A stretch of 64,000 nucleotides of DNA from Mytilus trossulus (Eukaryota > Mollusca > Bivalvia > Mytilida > Mytilidae): NCBI RefSeq assembly GCF_036588685.1, contig NC_086386.1, positions 15,644,931-15,708,930 of the forward strand, read 5' to 3'. Below, in pieces: positions 24,106 through 36,284 of the stretch. The notes under the pieces were generated by a model. It saw nothing but the letters and a program-made list of their open reading frames with translations, was not told the DNA's origin and made no database searches. The stretch's first letter is position 1; the number at the start of each line of letters is the position of its first letter. A program made the translations under genes and the position numbers.

Positions 24106-27100
24106 TTATCGTTTTCCTTTCTTGCCCAGGGTAGATGAGTGCTGTTGGTAGGCCACCTTTCTGTCATTGAAAGCATTTACTTCATCCTCTAATCTCTTCC
24201 TACTGTCCTCTAATTTCTTCTTTTCTTCTGCATGTTTCTTCTTCAATGCATCAAACCTGTCGTGCAGCTGAAAAAAAAATATCATTTAACATTTTTTTTT
24301 TTAATACAGTAACATGTCTGGCCTTGTAATGTATTAAATATAAACAGAAACTTTTTTTAATTTGATAAGTTTTTAGTGTCCTCTTGGTATCTCTTTTCTG
24401 TTGTTTTTTTTTTATATAAAAAGTGGTTTCCAAATCTCATGCCATTCCTAAAAGTATCTAAATAAAATAAATGTGCTATTATGATAATTCTTTTCATTAT
24501 CAAATAAATTGATGATCATGAGACATTAATATTATATCAATTTAGAGTTTCAAGTGTATCGACTTTATTGTGATAAACAAAAAGGATGAAGACATTCTAA
24601 CAACAGCAGGGCACATGATTGATTAATTTTGGTGATTAACTGCACTTTAAGCACTGTAAAGTATTTTTGGTGGCAAGTTTTTATTGGTGGAGGAAATTAT
24701 AATGCCTAGCAAAAAACACAGATAAAATTTGCAATCCAAGGCACTCACAACCTCAGTGTTGGCAGGCTAGTTGATGAAGTACTATAATAGACTACTCAGC
24801 ACATAAAAGTTATTTGTAAGGTAACTTGACATTTATATGCTTTTATTACCTCCTTTTCTGTGTCTTTTAGGTGAGCTTCCTTTTCTTTCACTCTGATAAC
24901 GAAAGCTTGTCTCATCTCTTCTTCTTTCCTGCTCAGTTCAGTTAAGTGTTGTTGTCTTTTCAGTTCATATGTTTCAGACAGACTGTAAATTGAAAGGTTC
25001 ACAAGTAAGACTTGCTGTTAAATTTTAAGATATTTCAAAAATATGTTGACTAATTTGTATCCAGTGAAAGTTATTATTACACAAAATAAAAACAAATATT
25101 AAACAAAAAAAAACCAATGGATTCCTCTAAATTTTAAAATGTATGCATAAGGCTGACTGTGAGAAAATAACCTTATAACTAAACAATCTATACACAGTTA
25201 CTTGAATTCCAGCACATTTTCTGTTGAATTGAGTGATAAATAAATATCTATTATTATTCCAGGTTTCATCAATAAATATATTTTATTTGGTTTGAATTTT
25301 TTAATCAAATAATCAGCTTTACTAAAATCTGCAATGTTCCGAAAATTAAATATTTATTTTTGCATCATATTTAAAAGAAATAGGCAAATTGGTTATTTAT
25401 CGTCTTCATTTGATAACAATCTTAAGGAATGAATTGAAACTAACCTTTGAGATTCTGATTCTGAGAAACCCATATCCTGTAGTTTGTTCCTTCTGTACAG
25501 TTCATAATGAGTTTTATGGGTGCTCTCTCTTAGGTCCTCCATATTTGTTCTGATCAACATTTCTCTCAGTTTGACAAAATCACAATGATTTTCATTTTCA
25601 ACTGTAAAAAAGATATGAATTTCAATGCACATATAAAATAAATTCAGATATATAATTCCATAAATATCAAACATAACTAATAAAAGTCATACTTGCATTG
25701 TAGACTTATTGAAATCGTGATAAACATGTAAAATTGCATTAATATTTAACATGAACTTGTCCTTGACCACATAGAAAAATTCAAATTACATGTATATATT
25801 TACACCTAAAAACATTTTTTTTTTTTTTAAATATCTTCGACATCCCAACTATAGATCACAATACATCTCAGATCCCCTACAACAAACTGCATCTCCTTAT
25901 TGGTACAATACCTCTTCTTAATAATTAGAAATGAACATACCTTGTACTGTTCCCCATGGATACTGTCTAGCTTTAACCATCTTGTTTCCAAGTTTTATTT
26001 CATCACTACTGCCTACTACAGCAAAGGGTAAATGAGACTAAAATAAAGGTAAATATTCATGAAATAGTCTGTTGCTGAGGTTTTCTATGTATTGAAGAGC
26101 ATTTATCACCCGTAAGTTCAATTTAATAACTTTTTTCTTAAATATTTTAGTCAATGTTAAATATCACAAAACGTTCTTTTCTATAATATTGTTCACTAAA
26201 AAAAATTATAAATTTAAATTTCTTAAATCATGTACATGAGTATTATTGTAAATTCAGATATTTTGAAATGTTCTTACTGTAATGAAAATTGTGAACATTT
26301 AGGTTTGGCAAACATAAAAATTCACATCTTAGATATTGATAGCATTATTTGTTTGCACCATTTCATGAACCTGCAGTAACAATTTCACATAAGTCCATTT
26401 TCAACAATGGTAATATATAATACACACAAAAAACTCTTAATTTACAATTAAGCAGTTGCAGGCATTTAAAGTTATATTTTATCAAGTAATGTGATTGCTT
26501 CACTATTTTCAGTTCTAAAGCTAAATATACAATACCTACATTCATAACTTTGTTAGTATCAGCTACAGTTTCATCATCAGTAGGGAACTGGTATATCTGT
26601 ACTCCATTAGACATCAGTTCTGTCATGATCTTAGCTTTAAACTTCTGTAGTTCAGCTTTAGTGATGGTATCAGCCTTAGCTATCACTGGGATAATGTTCA
26701 CTTTACTGTCTAATTTCTTCATTGTTACAAGATCCAATGCTTTCAGTCTGAAAAAATACCATTGACATAATATAAAAAAAGAAATCAAAGACAATTATTA
26801 AATTTACTCCAATAAGTTTGATTTATCTATTTGTAAATTTGGAGTTATTATTTAATAAAAACTTTAACTTTCAAATATGTATCTGTACATCGAAATTTAA
26901 ACACACAAGAATATATGTGTAGTACTTTTGAATAATGTCAATATGTTTGACATCAACTTGTTTTCATGTGCATAATTTACATCATATGTTTACATCTGGT
27001 CAAAGACAAATTCCATCATTATGTTACAAACAACTGTGGCCAGCACAGCTAGATATCCAACTATCATCATTATTTCAAGTCTAAATATAAGTAGTATAGA

Positions 27101-30100
27101 ATATACTTCATTGTACTTATACTCAATGCATTAAAGTACAAACAAGCAAAGAAATCAAATTTTTAGTTGTCTTTCCTATGATTTACTAGAGCAATGAAGA
27201 ATTATTACAAAATAAAGGTATTTTATTACTTACGAGTGACCTGTTGGTGCAATAAAGTAGAGACAGGCATGGATACGAGTGTCATGGAAGTTATGAAGAG
27301 ATCTTTTGATCTTAAGCTCCTCCTGTAGATATACTTCAAACTGGCTGTCTATGTAATCAACTAATGGCTTCCAGCTGAAAGGGGAAATAAACTATTATTT
27401 AAGTTTTCTCTTGAGATCAAATAAGTTAGAACAATGAGGATTGATTGTTAAACATCTCAATACTTTAAAAAAAAGTTTGTATTTTTTCAATTTATATAGG
27501 GGACTGTTCATGAGAACGAGCAAATCTAGTATTTTGATAGGTAAAAAACAATTATTATGCTTCATCTTTAAATATGAGAGATAACAAATAGTTGCTGTCA
27601 TTACTGAGGTTTGTTGTGTAAAGGGGAAACTCCATAAAACTCACAAATATTCGGTTGTCTCTGCCTCATACGATTGAATAATGATGTTACATTTATATCT
27701 TTACCATAATAAAGACATAATTATAATTTCAAACAAAGCTTTAAAATTTATGAAACTATTCTAATCATGTGTTTCTTTTTTTTAAATTGAATTTCTTCTT
27801 CACTGCCTCAATACTCCTTATCACTTTAAGAAATCTGACCCTTTTGACTAGAGAATCTGCTCGGCTTGAACTATAGATGTCAGACAGCACTCACTTTTCC
27901 ATTGTCATGATTGTGGTGTCAGATATTTTGTATTATGACTTCAAAATTTAAAGGGAACCTTTGTGATGTCCAGTAATGGTGGACAAATAGCAATAAGGTG
28001 AATGGTCATGTGGTAGCCTGTTGGTTGTTGTGACAACATTGTAAACAACATTATTAATGTACATTTGTACCTGTCTTCTTTGTTTATTTGGTCCCCAAAA
28101 CCAACACTGTCACAGATGGTCAACTTCAGTCTCACATTGCTTTCTTGTAATTCTGTAATAATATGAAAATGCAGTGGTCATTTTTTTGATCATTTATATG
28201 GTATTAAGGTGGTACCTAACACTACAGGGAGATAACTCTGTAAAGTCAGCTAAATGTTTTAAATACGTTGTGTTGTAAAGGGAATATCAAGCTTCTCAAT
28301 GATCAAAATTGTTGTTTGTCAAACTGCTATATAACCAGTGTAATTTTTCTGACAAAACGGTTGGTTCAAAATTTTTGAAATTTTTATATTTTTGTCAAAG
28401 TAAATACATTGTCAAAATTTTATGAAAATTAAACGAGCCAAATTGATTTTAGTGAAAGTGTTGGGTACCACCTTAAGTCATCAGAAATGTCACATGATCA
28501 ACGCACATGACAGTTAGTATAAATAATGTGCAAAAACTAAATTAATATATTGGAAGAATTTGTTTCTTCCAGAATCCAACAGACAAACTGACACATTTTG
28601 TATCCCTACAATGTCAACAAATATTACAGCAGATTAAACTATTTTAGATGTAATATTTTTGAAATTCATTTATACTTTGTTTCATTCTACAATTTGATAT
28701 TGTCTGCATGTACATTTGTATCAATAAATCTCAATCTATACCTATTTATAACCACTTTAAAAATTCAATTTTTCTTACCACATGCATGTGATTTGATTTT
28801 ATTTTCATCTGTTTGATTTGTACTTGGATTCTTATCGTATGTGCTGGCCTTCAGTTTTACACCAGGTAAATCATGTGTACTAGGTGTAGAGTCGAAGTGA
28901 GTATTAAAGAGAGTATCCATCATGGTGGACTTTCCAATACCTGTCTCTCCTAAAAATAGATATCAGTAAAATATTACAGTTCTCTGTTTAGTGATTTAGA
29001 TATGTAACATTTATGTAGAAACCCTAATGGTGTCATAAAAGACTGAAAAGTTAAAATCATAATGGTCATGTGTACTAAGTTCAAAGTTGATGGGACCCGA
29101 TTTGGTGGTAAACCTACATTGACCAGAAACTAACTGTGTACAAGACAGACATGCTCCCCTACTATCATATGGACAACATACAATAAACTGTTTATACAGA
29201 AATGTGTCTTGCCTGTATGCTATTTTGAAAGTATTAATACAAATGTCGAAATATAAACAGCAACCCTTTGACATGTAACCTATGCAAAATTTTCAAATTC
29301 AATGAACCATGACTGATAAGATATGGCTTATGTAATCACCTTAGAAATGAGGGGCTATGGTTTTTTTTTCCTTTAGCTTATAAATTTATTTCAAAGGCAC
29401 ACCAAATACATTTCACTTAACATTAAGGGTTCCCTTCAACTTGATATTTTTGGAAAAGGCATGACTTAGTCAAAGGCATGGCAAAATCTCAGAAATAAAA
29501 TAAGCCCCCAAAATATATGGTCTTTCAGCATGTTCAGATTAGCTTTTATAAGTGTGTGAAAACTTACAAAAAGACCCTTTACATTATACTCACCAAGACA
29601 TAGGATATTAAAACAGAAACCTCCACTAATTGACTTGTTGACCAATTGGTCTGGGAGGCTGTCAAAACCAACATGACCGTTCAGATTGAGTGTCCTCATA
29701 GGGGCTGCCTTAGGCTGAAATAATTCAATAAGAGATGCTGATTATTACTTCCTTGTCTGAAGATTGCAAAACGACATTTCTGAGATACCAAGTAAATGTA
29801 ATATGGTTATTGGATTTTAAAGTTTTGAACAAATGTACATTTGTAAATACAATTCCAGTAAAATGTTAGAAATTAAACTTGATTGCTTTAACTAATTCTT
29901 TCAAATGTCATGAAAATCAAAGAAATCAATTAAATAGATTCTTTTCCTGAAACACATCAAAATGAGACCCATTTTAAAAAAGGTACATGCGACTTTATCT
30001 TTATCCTGCAATGAAACTAGTGCTTAAAAACAATTTAAGTTTAATTAACTGTACATTGAAAAATTATTAAATTAGAACTTGAAACACAATGACAATAAGG

Positions 30101-31835
30101 AAACTACAGCATTTTCATGTCTGTATTTAATCAAATATAAATTTCTAGTACTAAAAACTGTTTCTTTGTTGGTAACAAGAAAATCCAATCCTGAGGAAGA
30201 GTTATAATGAAAGGTTGATGTAGACGGTTAATTCAATCCTTAAGATTGGTTCACTCCATCAATCAGTCGGACAATAGTGATTGATCATAAGATATGATGC
30301 TTATTAAATCACTGATGTATTATTTTGTTCAAATTATAGATTATTAACAAGCATAAAAATCCTCTTATAACATTTATAAGTGGGTATTGGTAGGTTATAG
30401 ATTTTCTGTTTTGATAATTTAGGTTAATATCTAACTACACTGTCAGATAAATGAAGTCTCTAAAATATAATCAGTTAATGTTGTAGCATAGATTTGTATA
30501 GTAAGACTAAACAAATCCTAGATTGTAGCAAACAGTTAAAGTATTTTTGGACTTTTAAAACCAGATACTTTTCTACTTTCTCTTTGACCTATAGCGTAGG
30601 TTGCTGTATTTTTTTTTTTACATTTATAAACTAATATCTTCTTTTATTCCTATATATAACATGTTCAGTAATTAAAGATTTTGTAGGTAAAACACCAATG
30701 GTAGCAAATTTAGACATGATGAAAGAACATTTAACTCTCTTCTTTTATTTTGTTAATTTAAAGGTAGTTTTATTCGTCCAAACTAACTTTAAAGCTCATA
30801 TCCTAATTTTAGCAAGATCAAGGTTTGGTTGCCTTGCTTGGTTTGTTTGTATAAATGTTTGCTCATACAATGCCAATAAGATTGACATCCAAAAATAATA
30901 TAAAAAGGTTTTAAAACTTGTAAACATTATATTTAGATTTAATTGATCATTATAAAATAATCAAATTCACCCAGATACACATACAGGTTTAACTCCATCT
31001 ACTTATATAAAATCTGTTTGCAGAAGTCATTGCTTGTGCAAACTCTAAATACAAACAAAGAAGTAAGCTAACCAAACCTTTAACTTGCTAGCAATAGGAT
31101 AACAGCTGTAACGTGATAATGGTGCTAACATAATATAGATGTCCAGCAGGATTAATAAGACCATCTGTTTGGGTCAAAATTCTTCTTGTGAAAGGGTTGC
31201 AGGGAGTTTTTGTTCAGACAAGGACAATCTAAATCAATCATGACACTTTACTGATTTCCAGGACAAAATACATTACAACTACTAATTTGGACAGAAATTC
31301 AACCTTAATTAATTTCCCATGAGAGTCTACTGACAGCTACGCTTACAACATATAACATGTATAATGGTCATTTTAGATAATGAGCTTATTCTACAGGATA
31401 ACCAGAAGTGACTTACTGGAAGGACAGCTTAAATACACACAATGGTTCACTCGTTCCAATAAAAAGTTTCCAGAATTATATATTAGTCTAATACAACAGT
31501 TCTTACCATTGCTTTAACAACTCTTTACAATGACACAGAAAAAAAGATGTGCCTATCAAAACCAATGCTTTTTTATATTGTGTGACAACCTAAGCACCTA
31601 CAGGCAATTTTTATAGAAGCCTCCAACATTACAAATACTCAACTTTAACAACATTTGATTAGTTAAAAAAATGACAAATACATTTGTACTCAAACTTCAA
31701 CAACATTTGATCAATTATTATAATGACAAGTACTCAAATTGAACTGATCTCATTTTAAAAAGCAATTAAAAATAATTTAATTACCTCAAATAAATCTGGA
31801 GGTAAGTCAGCATGAAAATACTCCTCTTGATCCAT
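24106..31835 (-). CDS. Septin A, SEPT6/8/10/11 group, 10 exons, 440 aa
   Basis: Exons in transcript order: 31835-31785, 29714-29594, 28949-28779, 28152-28071, 27374-27234, 26747-26540, 26037-25941, 25601-25445, 24982-24850, 24267-24106. All junctions are GT/AG, with one continuous frame to TAA. Septins are GTP-binding proteins that assemble into filaments at the cell cortex and division furrow. Order: short N-terminus ([17 protein letters not shown]), [16 protein letters not shown]-loop GETGIGKST (58-66), DSVGFGD (129-135), AKAD base-recognition motif (212-215), QYPWGTVQ, then a charged C-terminal coiled coil (about 344-430) ending LGKKGKR. The FDSLPDQLV block and [12 protein letters not shown] septin core place it in the SEPT6 group, described as binding GTP without hydrolysing it. 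Residues 96-114 are an extra 19-residue segment relative to vertebrate members. The donor choice at 26,540 (GTAGGT rather than the adjacent GGTATT) is the one that keeps frame and family alignment. Confidence 0.93.
28208..28472. mobile_element. 265-bp TTAA-flanked MITE in septin A intron (copy A only)
   Basis: Terminal inverted repeats GGTGGTACCTAACAC (left) and its complement GTGTTGGGTACCACC (right, one mismatch) are flanked on both sides by TTAA. Copy B has the empty site GTATTAAGTC near 44,272. This fits a TTAA-specific (piggyBac- or Kolobok-type) non-autonomous element. No ORF. It lies between the exons at 28,071-28,152 and 28,779-28,949. Confidence 0.9.
28779..28835 (-). other. 57-nt exon extension encoding the 19-residue insert, septin A
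   Basis: The last 57 nt of the P-loop exon encode [19 protein letters not shown]. Dropping it would join STY directly to [11 protein letters not shown], the arrangement of vertebrate SEPT6-group proteins. At the internal boundary copy A reads TACG|ATAAGA, so there is no GT and the long form appears obligatory. The segment falls at the turn between the two strands before DSVGFGD. Compare the copy B entry at 44,583-44,639. Confidence 0.8.
31785..31835 (-). promoter_or_regulatory. Proximal first coding exon of septin A (internal promoter implied)
   Basis: ATG at 31,835 opens a 17-codon exon ([17 protein letters not shown]) ending G|GTAATT, phase 0, joining PKAAPMRTL. The same exon is present unchanged in copy B. 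A promoter must lie in the duplicated sequence to its right (31,836-34,768). No TATA box or initiator stands out there. Confidence 0.6.
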
Positions 31836-34018
31836 GCTTAAATTATTATGATTTTAAAATGGTGTTTTATAAAAAAAATATTTCCTCATTTACAATTTAT
31901 TTTTATTCAATGTTTAAACTTTTTTGTTCTTTGGTTGTTTGCTTCCTGTACTAAACTAAATATTTCCTTATGATCTAATTAACCCAAAAATTATCTCATA
32001 ATCATATAATTCATGAGAACCTTTGAGAAAACAATCTATTCATAATGTTAAAAATATGCATCATGCCTTTAATGGAGCCATATTTTTGAAAAGAAGTTGC
32101 AGATTTGATCAACTATCATAACTATGATTGCTAAAAAATATCAGAAAATGGATATTTAACAAGTATATCATATTTCATGATTTGCATTCTGATTTTTTAC
32201 TGTGCTCAATAAATAATAATGTCCTTTCATAATTTAAGTGGGCAAAATAGGATCAACTGGTGAATTCCACCCCACTGTTAGCATGGTTACCAAAAGATTA
32301 TTTATAAAAATACCATTGCTTTTACTGAGCATAATGAAAATAGCCTTATTGTCTTATTTCAATGGTTGAGATCCAGTTTCATAATATACATGATATATAT
32401 AGGGTAGGAAAATCAAACAAATTTACAATAGTTATACCTATATTTTGGTCTAAACCTGTTTAAATCAAAATTAATATTAATCAATATTATTGCAATGTTT
32501 TAACCAAAAAAAATTGAATGGGTATTTGCTATGTATTACAATATCACTGTTTTATAAAGGGAGATAATATTACATCAAAGTCAATGGAATCAAAAGGCAA
32601 TAACAAATATGGTTATAATAGTTATCAAAGGTACCAGGATAATAATTTAGTATGCCAGACGCACGTTTCGTCTCTACAAGACTCATCAGTGAGGCTCAAA
32701 TCAAAATATTTATAAAGCCAAACTTTGAAGTACAAAGTTAAAAAGAAGGATAAATGTATCCCCAATCAACTTGTTACAGAATTTGCACCATCTTACAAAC
32801 AAACAGCTTTTTATACTTGTGTATTATTTCAACAGTTATTTAAAATTGACAAATCTATTTGTGTATATTATTAAAGATTTCAAATCAGTTTTTAGGGACA
32901 ATGATGGATTGTTGTTATTTGAAGTGAAGTACAAATATGTAGCTTGTTTCATGTACAAGGTACACCAACATGTAAACAAACATGACATATATAGGAAACC
33001 ACATAAACTTGCTTTCTTTCCTTAAACTTTTTAAAAGGACTTTGTTTTTTCATATTTTTACAAGAAATCGATATTCCCGACCTTCATTATTTATCTGAAT
33101 AAATTATCCCTCTAATAATACTTACACAAATTTAACAACTAAATTTGTATTTATTTAATCTCTTTTGATATCATTAAACCACTTAAATTCAAGCAATTAA
33201 GTTGTAAAATAGAATCAAATTTTAGGTTTCAGTCATAGAACATGTATTACATCAATTTTCTGATTAATAGACCAGGAATGTTGATAACATTCATAAACAC
33301 ACAAATGATAAGGTAGAGTAGTTTTTCATAAACATCAGATACTTAATATAAGCAACTTTTAGTTATCAAATACATTTTTTTTTAAAACTGCCACAAATTT
33401 TCTTTGTAAACCACCTCAGCAATGAACAAAACAAGCGAAACACTGTGTTAATATTATAATTGACATAAATGAAAGGTTAGCCTTCTAAATGAGAACACAT
33501 GTACACAGGCAAATTTCCCTCAGAAGAATTTCTTTATTTTATTCATCAAAGTTCCAAGTTTTCTTATAATTATTATTAAAATCAAGCCGAAAAAAGGGTA
33601 AGTCTGCTGTTGATCAAGAATGGCAACACTGACCACCTTGCCATAGTTTTTCTTGGAAATATAGAGAGAATAATAACCCCAAATCTTAAGTATAAATTTA
33701 GCATGATTTACTGTAAAAAAAATGGTGCTTATGCCAAAATAATTTAATTTTGGATGTAACATGTCTTCTGATTGGCTGAGGTTATTTTGTTATCAGCCCA
33801 TAGACATAATTTAATCATGTGACCGTGATGTCATCAACATTTTTACATAATTGTCTACGGTTTAAAATGGAATTTAAAATAAAATTATAAGAAATGACTT
33901 TAATGTTTTTTCTGTCTATTCGAAAATGTGTTACAGTTATGTAGACATGGAAGTTAAAGTTTAATATATAGAAGACAGGAAACACAACTGTAATTTACTG
34001 ACAATATCTGGACAAGGC

Positions 34019-34141
34019 AGGCCCGTAGCCAGGAATTTCCAAAGGGGGGTTTGTTGGACTCACAAACTCAACTTTAACAGTCACAATTCGAAAACAGAAC
34101 ATTGACTTAAACAGTGCTTATTTGTTTTACCTGGCTACGGG
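34019..34141. mobile_element. CCCGTAGCCAGG inverted-repeat element, internally deleted (copy A)
   Basis: The left end GGCCCGTAGCCAGGAATTTCC and right end CCTGGCTACGGG are inverted complements. Copy B (50,869-51,018) keeps a further block of 12 G, GTTCGTCCGAACCCCCC, before the right end, so copy A lost about 27 bp there or copy B gained it. No ORF. Confidence 0.8.
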
Positions 34142-34393
34142 TATGCAAGGTCAACTGAGATGAACTAAACAGATTAAAGGATGGATACTAAGAAAGTTTA
34201 TGATCTATTTTTAAAGTAAATAACTTGTCATAAGTTTATACAATAAGTAACAAACTACCAATTCAATTCTAAAAACAATGAAATATTTTCAATAATAATT
34301 AAAAAATATGTTGATCATGATATAAACAAACGTGAAAATAATACAAATTGTGAAATTAAATACAAAATAACTGAGAATAAAACTAGGTAAGTC

Positions 34394-34483
34394 ATGATGG
34401 ATCCAGGTGACGATGAAGATTGGTATGAACACTGGAAACTGAAACAATGCTACGTACAAAAAGCATTATCAATTATTCTGTAA
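34394..34483 (+). CDS. Small ORF of unknown nature (29 codons), duplicated
   Basis: ATG ATG GAT CCA ... opens a 29-residue frame (begins MMDPGDDEDWYEHWKLKQ) with acidic and aromatic composition unlike the AT-rich background. The counterpart at 51,270-51,359 differs by one residue (D to N). The frame ends ATTCTGTAAGCC, which could be a stop (TAA) or a splice donor (CT|GTAAGC). It could be a first coding exon of an unseen plus-strand gene, a microprotein, or chance. I do not recognise it. Confidence 0.25.
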   Translation: MMDPGDDEDWYEHWKLKQCYVQKALSIIL

Positions 34484-34768
34484 GCCTAAAAATAACCAAA
34501 CCCAGAGGTGAAAATAAAAGGTTGTCCACGTGTCCAAGATGGGATAAGGATTTTATCATGCAGAAATGGGAACTTCTACAAGGATAATCCAATGGTTGAC
34601 ATTGATGAAGGAATCGAAATTTAAATTAAATGGTAGTCAAAGAGTTGAAACCCTGTAGTAACCATGAATTTTAAAAAAATCTTTCTAATTAAAGCTTGAT
34701 ATCAACTGAAAGTGTTCACCTTGATCCATCCTGTTTTACATGCCTTAATATTGATGTATTGACTAATT

Positions 34769-34780
34769 ATTCGACAGGTA
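34769..34780. other. 12-bp filler at the duplication junction
   Basis: ATTCGACAGGTA lies between the last base shared by both right ends (34,768) and the first shared by both left ends (34,781). It is not present at the other two ends of the units. Consistent with end-joining during tandem duplication, or with a misjoin of haplotypes in assembly. Confidence 0.7.
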
Positions 34781-36284
34781 AACATACCGTTTCTTCTTGT
34801 CTGATATTTAGAAGTACTAGCATTTTATCATTTTACAATAAAACACTTTTAAGGTTACTCGCACGGAACGCGCCTTTAAGAAAGTGGCAATAGTAGTTTA
34901 CTGAAATTAAATGTCGTATATCCATGTTTGATATACAAACCAAGTGAAAACTGTAGTCAGCTGAATTGTGCATATTGTTATTACAGAAACTGGTTTGATG
35001 GTTTTTGACACCGTTTACCTATTATGTCTATTTGTTTTGCTCACACGTTCTTGTCAATATAACGGAATTTTACACAACTGCGATCAAGTGAGAGGTTCAG
35101 TTAGCTATAAAACCAAGTTAATTAATCATTTTCTACATGGAAAAATGCCTGTATTAAGTCAAGATTATGAGTAGTTTTCCATTTGTTTGGGTTTTTGATT
35201 TAGCCATTTGTAAAAGGACTTTCCATTTTGAGTTTTGTGAAAGATCGGTATTTCTGTTATTCTACCTCTTATTAAAAATGTAACAGGTTGAACACTAAAC
35301 TTAACGGAAAAAAGGGTAATCATTTTGATCTCCGGCATATTACAGTGACGGGTCCAATTTTTTTTATATACTGCATTCCAAGGCTTAGACACTAGTGCCA
35401 TTTCCTAAATGATGATTATTATAGGAGACTTGTAGTGAATGATACCAAATGCTCCTGTGGTTCTGCTGTTGTCATCCATTAATTTATAGCAAGCCACTTA
35501 TATCATAACCAAAGAATATCTTAAAAATATGAACATACACGTTGATAGTGAAACGCTATTGTTTGGAAAAGACGAACTTTAAATTTTGAAAAAGATCGTC
35601 ATTTTAAACAGTCAAAAAGATTTAAAAATTCCAAGTCATCTCTTTTGTCATTTTCTTTTCTGTCTTGTTTTTTTCTTTCTTTCTGGCCTCTGGCATCACA
35701 ACAGAGGTTCAAATAGTCAAAATATGCACCTGGAGTATTACAATTTATAGGTATTAAAGACGGCTGGTATGGGAAAACAGCTGTCTTTACCCTTCGAGGA
35801 AATTGAGTTAGACATTAGATGTGAATAAAGTAAATTAGCTATTTAATTTCCCTGCATATCCTGATAAACAGGAAGAAAAGTGAATTCTGCAACTTCAACA
35901 AGGTATAAAGAAACAAAGGGGCAATACAAAAGAATACAATGAAGTAAAGGTAACATAGACGAAAGAAAATACAAACATGAGTGCTAAAACTATAGATTGG
36001 CCAACGCTCACATCGTAGAGATTGGGAAATACTTTACAAAATACTTAGATTGAGCAACACTAAACAGAAATAGAAAATTGCAACACAACTTCTCCTAAAA
36101 GGGTAATAAACGGCAGCTCAGTGGTAAACAGTTATTGCTCCACAATTGACCCCAGTTGAGTAGCTTGTTAAAAACTCTTGTCGATAAGTGATCTTACCAG
36201 GATTGGTAAATCAAATGTTTTTTTTATATATTTCAAAACATGCATGTCATTGAAATTTTTGTTTACCTTATTACATGGTTTAAA

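Larger units (their letters stand above)
19651..34768. repeat. Duplication unit A (left copy of the tandem septin duplication)
   Basis: From AACATACCGT at 19,651 to GACTAATT at 34,768 this segment matches 34,781-52,504 along its length, in the same orientation, apart from insertions. It contains septin A and about 4.4 kb downstream and 2.9 kb upstream of its coding region. Copy-specific content: a repeat at 20,747-20,995, a 'ggtcaccgacttcat' foldback near 21,914-22,078, an insertion at 22,406-22,578 and the TTAA-flanked element at 28,208-28,472. The base before 19,651 and after 34,768 no longer matches the other copy. Confidence 0.9.
31836..34768. other. Upstream flank of septin A, shared with copy B
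   Basis: No recognised gene. It holds a GCCAGACGCGC-family fragment at 32,620-32,745 (also in copy B at 49,445-49,565), a CCCGTAGCCAGG-ended element at 34,019-34,141 and a 29-codon ORF at 34,394-34,483. Otherwise it matches 48,669-52,504 with small changes and should contain the proximal septin promoter. Confidence 0.55.

Noticed and set aside
26536..26539. Alternative donor TAG|GTATT at the end of septin exon 6 (also in copy B)
   Set aside because: It would shift the frame of the next exon. The adjacent AAT|GTAGGT keeps frame and the MN-SHLPFA alignment.
26550..26765. Plus-strand 71-codon ORF (and its twin at 42,625)
   Set aside because: Antisense to a conserved septin exon; it exists because of the codon pattern of the sense strand.
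33520..33762. 80-codon minus-strand ORF upstream of septin A, and a 69-codon plus-strand ORF in the matching place of copy B
   Set aside because: The two copies do not preserve the same frame or strand despite near-identical DNA, so coding is unlikely.
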